The notes: a model not told the origin generated them from the letters alone. Shown: positions 16,559 through 25,805, counted from the first letter of the stretch. The stretch: 64,000 bases of DNA from Trinickia terrae (GCF_005144415.1 NZ_SWJE01000002.1:323723-387722), one strand, 5' to 3'. Translations and numbers: made by a program.

Positions 16559-18460
16559 TCATGCCGTGCCCGACATGGCGCGGCCAGCCGGCGTCGACAC
16601 ACTTTGCAGCACCGGCGCCGTCGTCGACTGATACTCGGGCACCCAGCGGCGCAGATCGCGGCGCACCTCGTCGTCGGACAGCACGCGATGCTGCATCAGC
16701 CACGGCAGCAACTCATCGAGCAGATGGTCGGGCACCTCACGCGCGCGCGCGATGCGCAGCTTCGGATGCGGCGTGCGCGTGGTGGTCTCGTCATCGGCGA
16801 GCAGTTCCTCGTAGAGCTTCTCGCCCGGACGCAGCCCCGTGAAGACGATCCGGATCTGCTCCTCGCTATAGCCGTAAAGGCGAATCAGGTCGCGCGCCAG
16901 ATCGACGATCTTGACCGGCCGCCCCATGTCGAGAATGAAGATCTCGCCGCCCTGCCCCATGCTCGATGCTTGCAGCACCAGCTGCGACGCCTCGGGAATC
17001 GTCATGAAGAACCGCGTGATTTCCGGATGAGTGACCGTGACCGGACCGCCCTTGCCGATCTGCTGCTGGAACTTGGGGATCACGCTGCCCGCGCTGCCGA
17101 GCACATTGCCGAAGCGCACCGTTTCGAACTGGGTGTGCCCGCTCGTCTGCTGCATCGCCTGGCACGCCATCTCGGCCAGACGCTTGCTCGCGCCCATGAC
17201 GTTGGTCGGGTTGACGGCCTTGTCGGTGGAAATCAGCACGAAGTGCTTGACGCTGTGCCGGATCGCCGCGCGCGCGACGCGATAGGTGCCGAGCACGTTG
17301 TTGCGCACCGCCTGCCAGGCGTTCAACTCCTCCATCAGCGGCACGTGCTTGTACGCGGCGGCGTGGAAGACGATGTGAGGCATGTAGCGCGACATCGTCG
17401 TGTCGAGCAGCAGCGAGTCTTTTGCGTCGCCGACGATCGGCACCACCGGGAGGTCGGGGAAGCGCTCCTGCAGCTCCTCGGCGAGCCGGTACATCGCGAA
17501 TTCGGACAGATCGTAGGCGATCAGCTGGGCCGGCGCGAAGCGCAGGATCTGGCGGCACAGCTCCGAGCCGATCGAGCCGCCTGCGCCCGTCACCATGACG
17601 ACGCGGCCGTGCAACAGCGCTTCGACGTGCGGCATGTCGATCTTGACGGGGTCGCGGCCGAGCAAGTCCTCGAGGTCGATCTGGCGCACCTGCGAGAGCA
17701 CCCCCTGGCCCGGCGCGAGCGTGGTGAGCGCGGGCAGCACCATCGCGCGCACGCCGGCGCGCACGCACAGCGTGGCGACGCGGCGCTGGGCGTCGACCGA
17801 AGCCGACGGAATCGCGATGATCGCGTGCTCGGCGCGCAGCGTCGCGGCCCAGCGCGAGAGCTCGCGGATCGGGCCGAGAACCTTGTGGCCGTAGATTTCG
17901 CGGCCTTGCTTGGCGGGGTCGTCGTCGAGCAGGCCGACGAGACGCCATTCGCCGGAACGCGCGAGCTCGCGGGCCAGGCTCGCGCCGGCACCGCCGGCGC
18001 CGAGCACGATCACGGGCTTGCCCTGGCCGACGAGGCCGCCGTACAGGTAGAACTCCTTGGTGGCGCGGTAGATCGCGCGGGCCCCGCCCATGGTGAGGAA
18101 CAGCAGGATCGGGGAGACGATCAGGACAGAGCGCGGAACGATCGGCTTCGGCTGCACCATCACGGCGGCGACCATGACGACGATGCCGCCCGTCACCACG
18201 GCCTTGGAGATGCGCATCAGGTCGGGCAGGCTCGCGAAGACCCACATGCCGCGGTAGAGGCCGAAGACGCGGAACATCAGGCCGTAGAGCGGCAGCACCC
18301 AGATAAGCGCGTGTAATGCGCCATACCAGAAATCGCCTGGAATCGCGCCATTGAAGCGAATCAGATAGGCGACGAGCCATGTGCCCAGGACAGCGCATAA
18401 ATCGAACAGAAAGGCGCTGAACGACAGCCACGAGGCTTTGAGTCGAAACATCGGCTTCAC
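16559..18460 (-). CDS. wbiI: UDP-sugar 4,6-dehydratase, WbpM/CapD family
   Basis: The 633-residue membrane enzyme has four N-terminal helices, a CoA-binding-like domain (VIVLGAGGAGASLARELARS near 150) and a C-terminal SDR domain (VTGAGGSIGSELCRQIL near 300). STDKAVNPTNVMGASKR has Met in place of the usual catalytic Tyr, as in WbpM-type enzymes that convert UDP-GlcNAc to the 4-keto-6-deoxy sugar. This supplies QuiNAc/FucNAc-type residues. The GTG at 18460 overlaps the wbiH stop (GTGA); ATG 18451 is an alternative. The wbiI name follows the B. pseudomallei O-antigen cluster and is by synteny. Confidence 0.92.
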   Translation of the reverse strand: MKPMFRLKASWLSFSAFLFDLCAVLGTWLVAYLIRFNGAIPGDFWYGALHALIWVLPLYGLMFRVFGLYRGMWVFASLPDLMRISKAVVTGGIVVMVAAVMVQPKPIVPRSVLIVSPILLFLTMGGARAIYRATKEFYLYGGLVGQGKPVIVLGAGGAGASLARELARSGEWRLVGLLDDDPAKQGREIYGHKVLGPIRELSRWAATLRAEHAIIAIPSASVDAQRRVATLCVRAGVRAMVLPALTTLAPGQGVLSQVRQIDLEDLLGRDPVKIDMPHVEALLHGRVVMVTGAGGSIGSELCRQILRFAPAQLIAYDLSEFAMYRLAEELQERFPDLPVVPIVGDAKDSLLLDTTMSRYMPHIVFHAAAYKHVPLMEELNAWQAVRNNVLGTYRVARAAIRHSVKHFVLISTDKAVNPTNVMGASKRLAEMACQAMQQTSGHTQFETVRFGNVLGSAGSVIPKFQQQIGKGGPVTVTHPEITRFFMTIPEASQLVLQASSMGQGGEIFILDMGRPVKIVDLARDLIRLYGYSEEQIRIVFTGLRPGEKLYEELLADDETTTRTPHPKLRIARAREVPDHLLDELLPWLMQHRVLSDDEVRRDLRRWVPEYQSTTAPVLQSVSTPAGRAMSGTA

Positions 18461-19488
18461 ACCTCAGGTTGTTCGGAAACTGTTGTTTGGAAACGACGCC
18501 AGCGAACATCGATTGCGGCGCCGATCAGCACGAGCAGAACAACCCATATAGCAACAAGCCCCCACTGAAAGGCCGCAGAACGGCCTAGCGCCCATAGAGC
18601 AAGCATTATGCCCACGAGCATCACGACATACCAGCACTGCGCGGTTCGCGCGTGCCCCATGCCGGAACGCACCATCCGTTGATAGTAGTGCTCGCGATGC
18701 GCTTGCCAAAATTTTTCTCCGCGGGCGAGACGCCGCACGAGCGTCACCGACGCGTCGCCGATGAAAGGGGCAAAGGCCATCGCGGGAAACCAGACGGGCC
18801 ACGTACCTGCGCGCCAGCCCCAGTAGCCGAGCGCCCCGGCCAGAAACCCCAACGGAATCGATCCGGCATCGCCAAGAAAAATCCTGGCTGGGTGGTAATT
18901 GAAGAAAAGGAAACCCGCCGCCGCCCCGGCCACGGCCGCGCAGGCGAACGCCAGTTCCTGCGCCGGATGCGGGCCCACAAGCGCGGCGAGCGCATATCCC
19001 CCGAACCCGAACAGCGCCATGCCTCCCGCGAGCCCGTCGGCGCCGTCCATGAAGTTGTAAAGATTGACCAGCCAGAGCATCAGAAATGCAATGCCGGCAA
19101 GCATCCACCACGGCGTTGCCGCCGGGTACGCCAAGATCAGCGCCGCCACGGCCACGAAATGCGCCGCGAAGCGAACCCTCGCCGGCAAGCCCTGCCGGTC
19201 GTCGATCTGCGAAACGGCAGCGAGAAAGAGCGCGCAGACCGCCACGAGCCACAATCCGGGCGCCACCAACAGGATCGCCGCGACGCTCACCGGGGCGATG
19301 CCCCATCCACCCACGCGCGGGGTTGGACGCACGTGGAGCGAGCGATCGTTCGGGATGTCGGTGGCAAGGCGCCAAGCCAGGCCGGTTTTCAATAACGTCG
19401 AAAGCACCGCCCCGCACGCGAACGCCGCGCCTATCGCGAGGAACAAAACGCCGGGCCAGGAATGAAGCCAGTTTTGGTAGGTCGACAT
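18457..19488 (-). CDS. wbiH: Polyprenyl-phosphate sugar-1-phosphate transferase, WbpL/WbiH-like
   Basis: The 343-residue integral membrane protein belongs to the MraY/WecA superfamily in its WbpL branch. LHVRPTPRVGGWGI marks loop 1, LYNFMDGADGLAGGMALFG the DGxDG catalytic loop and ARIFLGDAGSIPLGF the next motif, with HREHYYQRMV as the C-terminal His loop. WbpL-type enzymes start O-antigen synthesis by moving FucNAc- or QuiNAc-1-phosphate to undecaprenyl phosphate. The flanking wbiG and wbiI would provide that donor. ATG 19488 is preferred over the TTG two codons earlier. Confidence 0.9.
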   Translation of the reverse strand: MSTYQNWLHSWPGVLFLAIGAAFACGAVLSTLLKTGLAWRLATDIPNDRSLHVRPTPRVGGWGIAPVSVAAILLVAPGLWLVAVCALFLAAVSQIDDRQGLPARVRFAAHFVAVAALILAYPAATPWWMLAGIAFLMLWLVNLYNFMDGADGLAGGMALFGFGGYALAALVGPHPAQELAFACAAVAGAAAGFLFFNYHPARIFLGDAGSIPLGFLAGALGYWGWRAGTWPVWFPAMAFAPFIGDASVTLVRRLARGEKFWQAHREHYYQRMVRSGMGHARTAQCWYVVMLVGIMLALWALGRSAAFQWGLVAIWVVLLVLIGAAIDVRWRRFQTTVSEQPEV

Positions 19489-19500
19489 TGCCAAGTCGTC

Positions 19501-20457
19501 TCAATGCGTGGAGCGATACCAGCGCGCGGTGGCGGCCAGTCCCTCGTCGACGGAATACGGCGGCTGCCAGCCCAGCACAGCACGAATGCGCGAGATATCG
19601 ACGCGCAGGTCGCCGACCAGCCGCTCGACTTGCGCCGACCGCCCGGTGAGCCGCCCCGCCATGCGCAGCAAGCCTGCCGACAGCGGAACGAGCCGCGCCG
19701 GCCTCTGCAAATGCTCGCCGAGTGCTCGCGCGAGTTCGGTCACCGTCGGATCGTCGCCGTCTGCGACATGGAAACGGCCGTGCGCCGCGCGGGGATCGAT
19801 CGCGCAGCGCAGCAGCGCATCTGCGAGATTGTCGACATAGACAAGGCTGCGCCGTGCCGAAATCGACCCAAGCGGCAAGGGCCGGCCTTTCGCAATCGCT
19901 TCCATCAGGCGCAGAAAGTTGGCGCGCACGCCCGGACCGTAGACCAGCGGCGGACGGACGATCACGACGTCGAGTCCCGATGCCTCGCCGAAGCGAATGA
20001 GCGCCTGCTCGGCTTCGAGCTTCGAGTGGCCATACGGGTCCTGCGGCTGCGGCGGATCGTCCTCGCGCAACGCGCGGCCCGAATCGGCTTCCGCAACCGC
20101 CTTGATGCTGCTGACGAACACGAACCGCGCCGCCCCGTTGCGCTGCGCGGCTTGCGCTACGCGCAGCGCGCCGTCGACGTTAGTCGCACGAAAAGCGGCC
20201 AACGGATCGGCCGCGCGATCATCCATGACGTGCACTCGCGCCGCCAGGTGGACGACCGAGTCGACTGTCAAGCCGGAACGCCACGCCGCGTCCAGGCCAA
20301 TGAAGTCCTGGCTTTGCTGCACCCACTCCGACACGCCCTCGATACACCCGCCGGCGTGCCTCGCGAGGCCGGTCACCGCGTGCCCCTGCCGGACGAGCGC
20401 ACGGCACAGCGCCTGCCCGACGAAACCGTTGGCGCCCGTGATCAGGACGCGGCTCAT
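19501..20457 (-). CDS. wbiG: NAD-dependent epimerase/dehydratase, WbpK/WbiG-like
   Basis: The 318-residue SDR has the start MSRVLITGANGFVGQALCRA, the catalytic SSIKAV serine region and YGHSK as the Tyr-xxx-Lys pair. In WbpM-WbpL-WbpK style clusters this enzyme reduces or epimerises the 4-keto-6-deoxy-HexNAc made by the dehydratase. It should finish the UDP-FucNAc or UDP-QuiNAc donor for WbiH, which begins 13 bp downstream. ATG 20457 overlaps the upstream TGA as ATGA. An ATG two codons earlier (20463) is possible. Confidence 0.9.
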   Translation of the reverse strand: MSRVLITGANGFVGQALCRALVRQGHAVTGLARHAGGCIEGVSEWVQQSQDFIGLDAAWRSGLTVDSVVHLAARVHVMDDRAADPLAAFRATNVDGALRVAQAAQRNGAARFVFVSSIKAVAEADSGRALREDDPPQPQDPYGHSKLEAEQALIRFGEASGLDVVIVRPPLVYGPGVRANFLRLMEAIAKGRPLPLGSISARRSLVYVDNLADALLRCAIDPRAAHGRFHVADGDDPTVTELARALGEHLQRPARLVPLSAGLLRMAGRLTGRSAQVERLVGDLRVDISRIRAVLGWQPPYSVDEGLAATARWYRSTH

Positions 20458-21299
20458 ACCCATTTCCAGCCAAACCGGTTGAAGAACTTGAACGCCGACG
20501 CGGAGAACATCCTGATGTGGGCGTGCCCCTTGCGCGCCGCGCCGCCGCCGTGATGCAGCACCCGCACCGACGGGGCATAGGCGATGCGCGCGGTGTCGTG
20601 CGTGCGCAGGCTCAAGTCGTAGTCCTCGAAGTACAGGAAGTAGCGGTCGTCGAAACCCGCGAGCCTTTTCAGCACGTCGGTGCGAAACAGCATGAAGCAG
20701 CCGCTGACGATCGGCGGGTCCCAGACGACGTCGCGCTCGTTGATGACGTCACGCATCTCGTAGCGCGCCAGCCGGCGCGCGAAAAACCGCCGCATCGTAG
20801 ATGGCAGGAAGCCTCGCACGAATAGGTCGAGCACGGTGGGATAGCGGCGGCACAGGTACTGCAGCCGGCCTTCGTCGTCGCCGATGCGGGGGCTCAGGAG
20901 ACCGACGTCCGGATGCTGCGCAAAGAAGTCGAGCGCCGCAACGAGGGCGTGCTCATCGAGGTCGATATCGGGATTCAGTACGAGGTGATAGCGGCTGGCG
21001 GCCTTCCCGATCGCCAGGTTGTGGCCGCAGCCATAGCCGACGTTGCCATGGCCCGAGATGACCGAGCTCGCGAGCCCATGCTCGCCGAGCGCCGCGAGTT
21101 CCGCGGAGAGGTCCGGCAGCCCGCCATTGTCGACGAGGCAGAGGCTAACGGCGAAATCGGGGTACGCGGCACGGACTGCCGCGGATGCGGCGGCCAGGCT
21201 TTCCAGCGTGCGCACGAGGAGTGCCGAATCCGGCTGGTACACCACGACGGAAACGGACAAGCCATGGGTTTCGCCAATCGGCGCGCGGGTAGCGTTCAT
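20454..21299 (-). CDS. Glycosyltransferase family 2, rhamnosyltransferase (WbbL)-like
   Basis: The 281-residue protein starts SVSVVVYQPDSALLVRTLES, then has YHLVLNPDIDLDEHALVAAL (the NPD motif in the DxD position) and GCFMLFRTDVLKRLAGFDDR followed by FLYFEDYDLSLR. This order is that of WbbL-like rhamnosyltransferases. It would add a sugar, possibly L-rhamnose from the RmlABCD pathway, to the lipid-linked FucNAc/QuiNAc primer. ATG 21299 is chosen because family similarity begins about 14 residues later; the frame is open further upstream to 21461 without clear homology. It is the first gene of the wbi operon. Confidence 0.87.
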   Translation of the reverse strand: MNATRAPIGETHGLSVSVVVYQPDSALLVRTLESLAAASAAVRAAYPDFAVSLCLVDNGGLPDLSAELAALGEHGLASSVISGHGNVGYGCGHNLAIGKAASRYHLVLNPDIDLDEHALVAALDFFAQHPDVGLLSPRIGDDEGRLQYLCRRYPTVLDLFVRGFLPSTMRRFFARRLARYEMRDVINERDVVWDPPIVSGCFMLFRTDVLKRLAGFDDRYFLYFEDYDLSLRTHDTARIAYAPSVRVLHHGGGAARKGHAHIRMFSASAFKFFNRFGWKWV

Positions 21300-21637
21300 A
21301 GGGAAACTTGCGATGCCGTCCGAAGCGGCACTCTTGTCAATGATGATCGCCCAATCAGGCGGTATTCTTGCGTGTTCGATGAACGGCAATTCTACCGAAA
21401 TCGAACAGCGCATAGGCTCCGGCTCGCCAATCGCCGTCATGATGGCGGCATCACTTCCCAAATTTCCGCATCGAGGCCACGGCCATCTTTGCGGTGCGGG
21501 CCTCGAGGTCTTGGCCGCCAGTCGTCCGGTTCATGTAACATTGCCGGCACGACGGGCTTGCGGCCAAGAAGAGAAAGGCGCACTCCATATCATATGAAGA
21601 ATGGCGACCGTCGGCATTCTCCTCCAGGCATTTGGAT
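21300..21637. other. Divergent spacer upstream of gtrA
   Basis: No gene is supported. The half nearest gtrA (about 21525-21637) is recognisably similar to 29075-29191, with shared blocks such as GTCCGxTTCATGTA and AAGGCG. The spacer therefore probably travelled together with the downstream gtrA when it was duplicated, and may hold its promoter. Confidence 0.6.
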
Positions 21638-22060
21638 ATGACACGTTTTTTTTCGATCGCACTTTTCCGGGAGATTATTACCTTCGGAATCGTCGGCGTA
21701 ATCGGCTTTGTTGTCGACACCACCGTTCTATATCTGTTGAAAGCGCATTTTGGCCTGTTCTATGGGCGAGCCACATCGTTCGCCGCGGCGGCATTCACGA
21801 CCTGGCTGATAAACCGGAAGTGGACTTTCAAGGACAAGCGCTCGTCGCTCGACGCCAAATATGAGTTTGCCGCCTATTTCGCGCTCATGATAATTGGCGG
21901 CGCAGTGAATTATACGGTGTACGCCCTTATGGTTTCGAAATATGCCGTCGCGGCGGAAGCCCCGATTATCGGTGTTGCGGCCGGCAGCATCGCCGGCATG
22001 TTTGTCAACCTCATGACATCGCGCACGCTTTTGTTCAAGAACTTGCGCCCATCGGTTTAG
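21638..22060 (+). CDS. GtrA family membrane protein
   Basis: The 140-residue protein has four predicted helices and the GtrA pattern: REIITFGIVGVIGFVVDTTV in helix 1, FAAAAFTTWLINRKWTFKD between helices 2 and 3, then GMFVNLMTSRTLLFK at the end. GtrA proteins are thought to flip polyprenyl-phosphate-linked sugars to the periplasm. In mycobacteria a GtrA-like protein (Rv3789) lies beside dprE1/dprE2, and here the same kind of genes follow on the same strand. That context suggests a role in decaprenyl/undecaprenyl-phosphoryl-arabinose handling. ATG 21638 is used; a TTG lies two codons earlier. Confidence 0.88.
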   Translation: MTRFFSIALFREIITFGIVGVIGFVVDTTVLYLLKAHFGLFYGRATSFAAAAFTTWLINRKWTFKDKRSSLDAKYEFAAYFALMIIGGAVNYTVYALMVSKYAVAAEAPIIGVAAGSIAGMFVNLMTSRTLLFKNLRPSV

Positions 22061-22191
22061 GCTGCCGCATAGCGCCGCTGCCACACGCCGATCACATCAT
22101 CGCCGCTTGGATTCAGTGCCACATCGGTCGGCGGCCCCGCCAAGCCGCTTGCCTGGATAGAAACCGCAAGAAACGTCGGCTATATACAGGT

Positions 22192-22221
22192 TTGTACAAA
22201 GAACGAGGAAAATAGTAAACT
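22192..22221 (+). promoter_or_regulatory. Candidate sigma-70 promoter before the HAD-UbiA gene
   Basis: TTGTAC (22192-22197), an 18-bp spacer and TAAACT (22216-22221) lie about 100 bp before the ATG at 22324. The surrounding AT content is higher than the neighbourhood. Support is by pattern only. Confidence 0.4.
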
Positions 22222-22323
22222 ACCTCCTCTCAAAATTGCCCGGCGACGGGCTCACCGGGACTCGCTCTTCTGCAAACACGTCCCGGGTACCGAAACTACT
22301 ATTCGCCCTTCCGGGCTGGTTGA

Positions 22324-23748
22324 ATGCTCAGCAGACCACTCGTTGTCGATCTCGATGGCACTTTGATCCGTTCGGACGTTTTGATCGAGTCGGGGTTTGC
22401 CTTTCTCAAGTCCAAGCCCCATCGGTTCTACAAGCCTCTGCTTTGGCTCTTGCGCGGTGGCAAACCGGCATTGAAAGCCGGCCTCGCCGACACGACGAAC
22501 CTCGACGTCTCCGTTCTGCCTTACGACCCCGTGGTCCTCGAATGGCTGACGGCGGAGCGGAAAGCGGGACGCCACCTGGTGCTGGCCACTGCCAGCCACG
22601 AGCGTTATGCGCAGGCGATCGCCTCCCATCTGGATCTCTTCGACAGGACGTTCGCAACGGATGCAGGCACCAATCTGTCTTCCAGCAACAAGCGCGATCG
22701 GCTCGTTGCAGAATATGGAGAAAAGGGCTTCGATTACGCGGGCAATTCGCACGACGACATCGCCGTGTGGCGCTCCGCCAATCGCGCCTACGTCGTCAAT
22801 CCGCATAACGGCGTCGAACGGGCCGCGCAGAAGATCGGCAATGTCGAGCGTGTGATCGAATCACGACCGGCGACGCTGAAAACCTGGAGCAAGTCGCTGC
22901 GACTGCACCAGTGGCTGAAGAACCTGCTGATCTTCTTGCCGCTGTTGGCGGGACACATGCTGAGCTCGCCCGAACATGTGCTCGCAGGGTTACTGGCGTT
23001 CCTGGCTTTCGGACTCTGTGCGTCGAGCGTGTATCTGCTCAATGATCTTCTCGATCTCGAGGACGATCGTCACCACCCGGTAAAACGCAAACGCCCGTTT
23101 GCGTCCGGTGCATTGCCGCTCAGTTTGGGGATCGCCCTATTTCCGATCCTGCTGACAGTCGCGTTTTCCATCGCATGGGTGCTCCTGCCGTGGCGGTTCG
23201 GTGCGGTACTCGCCGGCTACTATGTTCTGACGCTTGCGTATTCGATGCACCTCAAGCGCCGGGTCATGGTCGACGTCGTCGTTCTGGCGTCGCTCTATAC
23301 GACACGCATCATCGCAGGCGCAGCTGCCGTTGGCGTGCAATTGACGTTCTGGCTGCTCGCATTCTCGATGTTCATCTTCCTGAGCCTCGCACTGGTCAAG
23401 CGCTATGCCGAATTGCACGCGATGAAGGAGCGGGGCCTCGTCAAGAGTCGCGGACGCGGCTACGTCGCCAGCGACCTGCCGCTGATCTCGTCACTCGGCA
23501 CCGCTTCGGGTTATCTGGCCGTGCTGGTTCTCGCGCTATACATTCAGGACCCGAAGACAGCGATCTTGTATCGCCATCCGCGCTTCATCTGGCTTGCATG
23601 CCCGCTGCTGCTTTACTGGATCAGCCGCACCTGGATAATTGCGCATCGCGGCTTGATGCACGACGACCCTATTGTCTTTGCCGCACGCGACAAAATCAGT
23701 CTTGCAGTTGTGGCACTGTGTGCTCTTGTCTTTTGGGTAGCCATCTAG
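22324..23748 (+). CDS. HAD phosphatase-UbiA prenyltransferase fusion (DPPR synthase-like)
   Basis: The 474-residue protein fuses two enzymes. Residues 1-180 form a HAD phosphatase: VVDLDGTLIRSD is motif I and AGNSHDDIAVWR motif IV. From about 190 it is a UbiA-type integral membrane prenyltransferase with VYLLNDLLDLEDDRHHPVKR as the first Asp-rich site and RRVMVDVVVLASLYTTRIIA as the second. The closest known role is Rv3806c, which joins phosphoribosyl diphosphate to polyprenyl phosphate. The HAD part could remove the 5-phosphate, giving the next intermediate. It starts the unit continued by the DprE1-like gene 3 bp later. Substrate is inferred from context. Confidence 0.85.
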   Translation: MLSRPLVVDLDGTLIRSDVLIESGFAFLKSKPHRFYKPLLWLLRGGKPALKAGLADTTNLDVSVLPYDPVVLEWLTAERKAGRHLVLATASHERYAQAIASHLDLFDRTFATDAGTNLSSSNKRDRLVAEYGEKGFDYAGNSHDDIAVWRSANRAYVVNPHNGVERAAQKIGNVERVIESRPATLKTWSKSLRLHQWLKNLLIFLPLLAGHMLSSPEHVLAGLLAFLAFGLCASSVYLLNDLLDLEDDRHHPVKRKRPFASGALPLSLGIALFPILLTVAFSIAWVLLPWRFGAVLAGYYVLTLAYSMHLKRRVMVDVVVLASLYTTRIIAGAAAVGVQLTFWLLAFSMFIFLSLALVKRYAELHAMKERGLVKSRGRGYVASDLPLISSLGTASGYLAVLVLALYIQDPKTAILYRHPRFIWLACPLLLYWISRTWIIAHRGLMHDDPIVFAARDKISLAVVALCALVFWVAI

Positions 23749-23751
23749 GCT

Positions 23752-25068
23752 ATGAGTACCGTGCTGTCATGGGGACGCTATCCGTATGCCCCGCAGAAGA
23801 CGCATGCCGTTGCCTGGCGTGACGCCACACATGCAACATGGCGCGAAGCAATGCGCGAAAAGGGCACCACGCTCGCGTTCGGCAACGGACGAAGCTATGG
23901 CGACAGTTGCCTTGCCGCATCCGGCCAGGTTATCCACATTCGACCGTTGGACCGCCTGATTGCGGCCAACTGGGAAAGTGGTGTACTTCGCGCCGAAGCC
24001 GGCGCGACACTCGAGCAAGTGCTTGAAGTCGCCATACCCCGCGGCTGGATGCTGCCCGTCACGCCCGGAACCAAATACGTCACGCTGGGCGGCGCAGTCG
24101 CGAACGATGTCCACGGAAAGAATCATCATGTACGGGGCACGTTCGGAAGACACGTGCGTCGCCTCGGCCTCGAACGTAGCGACGGCGCGTCTTTCGAGTG
24201 CGCGCCCGATTCCGAGCCCGAACTGTTTGCCGCAACGATTGGCGGCCTTGGACTCACGGGCCTCATCACCTGGGTTGAAATTCAGCTGATGCCGATCAGC
24301 TCCAGCCTGATCGACGTGACAAGCATCCGCTTTTCGAACCTCGACGAATTTTTTGCACTCTCCGAGCGACTTGACACGCTCCACGAATACAGCGTCGCAT
24401 GGGTGGATTGTCAAAGCAGAGGTGCCGCGCTTGGACGCGGCATCTTCATGGTCGGCGACCATGCCGGCGATGGACCACTGGAAGTAGACCAGCGCAAGAA
24501 ACGTACGGTCCCCTTCACGCCTCCCGTCCCGTTGTTCAATCGTGTCACGCTGCGCGCGTTCAATGAGCTGTATTACCAGCGTCATCGCCTCGCCGAAATG
24601 CGCTCGCGAGTCAGCTACGACGCCTATTTCTATCCGCTCGACAGCCTGCTCGAATGGAATCGCATCTATGGCCGCGCGGGCTTTCAGCAGTATCAGTGTG
24701 TCGTGCCAACCGGGACGGCGCGAGACGCGACACGTTCGATTCTCGATGCCATTGCAGCGAGCGGCACCGGCTCGTTTCTCGCAGTGCTCAAACGCTGCGG
24801 CGACATCTCGTCACCGGGCCTGCTGTCATTCCCAATCGAAGGCACCTCGCTCGCGCTCGACTTTCCGCAACGTGATGCGGTGAATGCCCGCCTTTTCGCA
24901 AAGATCGATTCGATCGTGCGCGAGGCGGATGGCCGCCTCTATCCGGCCAAGGACGCTCATATGTCGGGCGCGGATTTTCGCGCCGCTTATCCCAACTGGC
25001 AGCAACTCGAAGCGCTGCGCGATCCCGCCATGATGTCCCGCTTCTGGGAACGGACCACTCGAACATGA
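23752..25068 (+). CDS. dprE1: DprE1-like FAD-dependent oxidase
   Basis: The 438-residue flavoprotein has the VAO/PCMH FAD-binding pattern LAFGNGRSYGDSCLA near residue 43. It also has PVTPGTKYVTLGGAVANDVH then GKNHHVRGTFG near 105-130, which is diagnostic of DprE1 decaprenylphosphoryl-ribose oxidase. DprE1 oxidises C2 of polyprenylphosphoryl-ribose so that DprE2 can reduce it to arabinose. At the position of the mycobacterial Cys387 (motif NVCVDFP) this protein has Ala368 (SLALDFP). Its stop overlaps the dprE2-like start by four bases. D-arabinose is inferred from the pair with DprE2 and UbiA. Confidence 0.87.
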   Translation: MSTVLSWGRYPYAPQKTHAVAWRDATHATWREAMREKGTTLAFGNGRSYGDSCLAASGQVIHIRPLDRLIAANWESGVLRAEAGATLEQVLEVAIPRGWMLPVTPGTKYVTLGGAVANDVHGKNHHVRGTFGRHVRRLGLERSDGASFECAPDSEPELFAATIGGLGLTGLITWVEIQLMPISSSLIDVTSIRFSNLDEFFALSERLDTLHEYSVAWVDCQSRGAALGRGIFMVGDHAGDGPLEVDQRKKRTVPFTPPVPLFNRVTLRAFNELYYQRHRLAEMRSRVSYDAYFYPLDSLLEWNRIYGRAGFQQYQCVVPTGTARDATRSILDAIAASGTGSFLAVLKRCGDISSPGLLSFPIEGTSLALDFPQRDAVNARLFAKIDSIVREADGRLYPAKDAHMSGADFRAAYPNWQQLEALRDPAMMSRFWERTTRT

Positions 25069-25805
25069 AAAACATTCTTATCGTCGGCGCCACGTCCGCC
25101 ATTGCTATGGCCTGTGCGCGGCAATGGGCAAAGGAAGGCGCCCGGTTCTTTCTGGTTGCCCGCAATGGGGAACGATTGGAGCAAGTTGCGGCCGACTTGA
25201 AGGCTCGCGGCGCCGATCTCGCCACCTGCTGCCAGCTCGACGTCAATAGCCTTGATCGGCACTCGGCGATGCTCGAGCGATGCGCGTCCGAACTCGGCAC
25301 CCTCGATGTCGTACTGGTCGCCCCGGGCACCTTGCCCGACCAAAGCGAATGCCAGTCAAATCCCGACGTCGCGATCCGAGAGTTCAATACGAATGTAACG
25401 TCCGTGATCGCCCTGCTCACGCCGATAGCCAACATGCTCGAGGCGCAGAAGCGCGGCACGCTCGCGGTCATCTCGTCCGTAGCGGCGGATCGCGGCCGGC
25501 CATCCAATTATCTTTACGGCAGTGCGAAAGCCGCGCTTTCAGCATTCTGCGAAGGGATGAACGCCCGCCTCTTCAAGGCAGGCGTTCACGTACTGACGAT
25601 CAAGCCAGGTTTCGTGGCAACGCCGATGACTGCCGGCCTACCTTTGCCCGGACCGCTTGTCTCGACGCCGGAAAAAGTCGCAAGCGACATCTTGCGCGCC
25701 ATCGAAAAGCGAAAGGACGTTATCTACACGCCCTGGTTCTGGTCACTGATCATGCTGATCATCCGGTCCGTGCCAAAGCCTGTGTTCAAACGAATGTCGC
25801 TCTAA
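25065..25805 (+). CDS. dprE2: DprE2-like short-chain dehydrogenase/reductase
   Basis: The 246-residue SDR begins MKNILIVGATSAIAMACARQ, a Gly-x-x-x-Ala-Ile-Ala NAD(P) motif rather than the common GxxxGIG, as in DprE2. VISSVAADRGRPSNYLYGSA then KAALSAF gives the Ser and Tyr-xxx-Lys catalytic groups, and IKPGFVATPMT is the usual C-terminal loop. The C-terminus ends with a hydrophobic stretch (FWSLIMLIIRSV) that may hold it at the membrane. It should reduce the keto intermediate made by the DprE1-like partner, with which it is coupled through ATGA. It ends the plus-strand unit. Confidence 0.87.
   Translation: MKNILIVGATSAIAMACARQWAKEGARFFLVARNGERLEQVAADLKARGADLATCCQLDVNSLDRHSAMLERCASELGTLDVVLVAPGTLPDQSECQSNPDVAIREFNTNVTSVIALLTPIANMLEAQKRGTLAVISSVAADRGRPSNYLYGSAKAALSAFCEGMNARLFKAGVHVLTIKPGFVATPMTAGLPLPGPLVSTPEKVASDILRAIEKRKDVIYTPWFWSLIMLIIRSVPKPVFKRMSL

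Noticed and set aside
16325-18316. 663-codon plus-strand frame opposite wbiI
   Set aside because: Arg/His-rich translation with no domain; it would read through a strong terminator at 16.5 kb.
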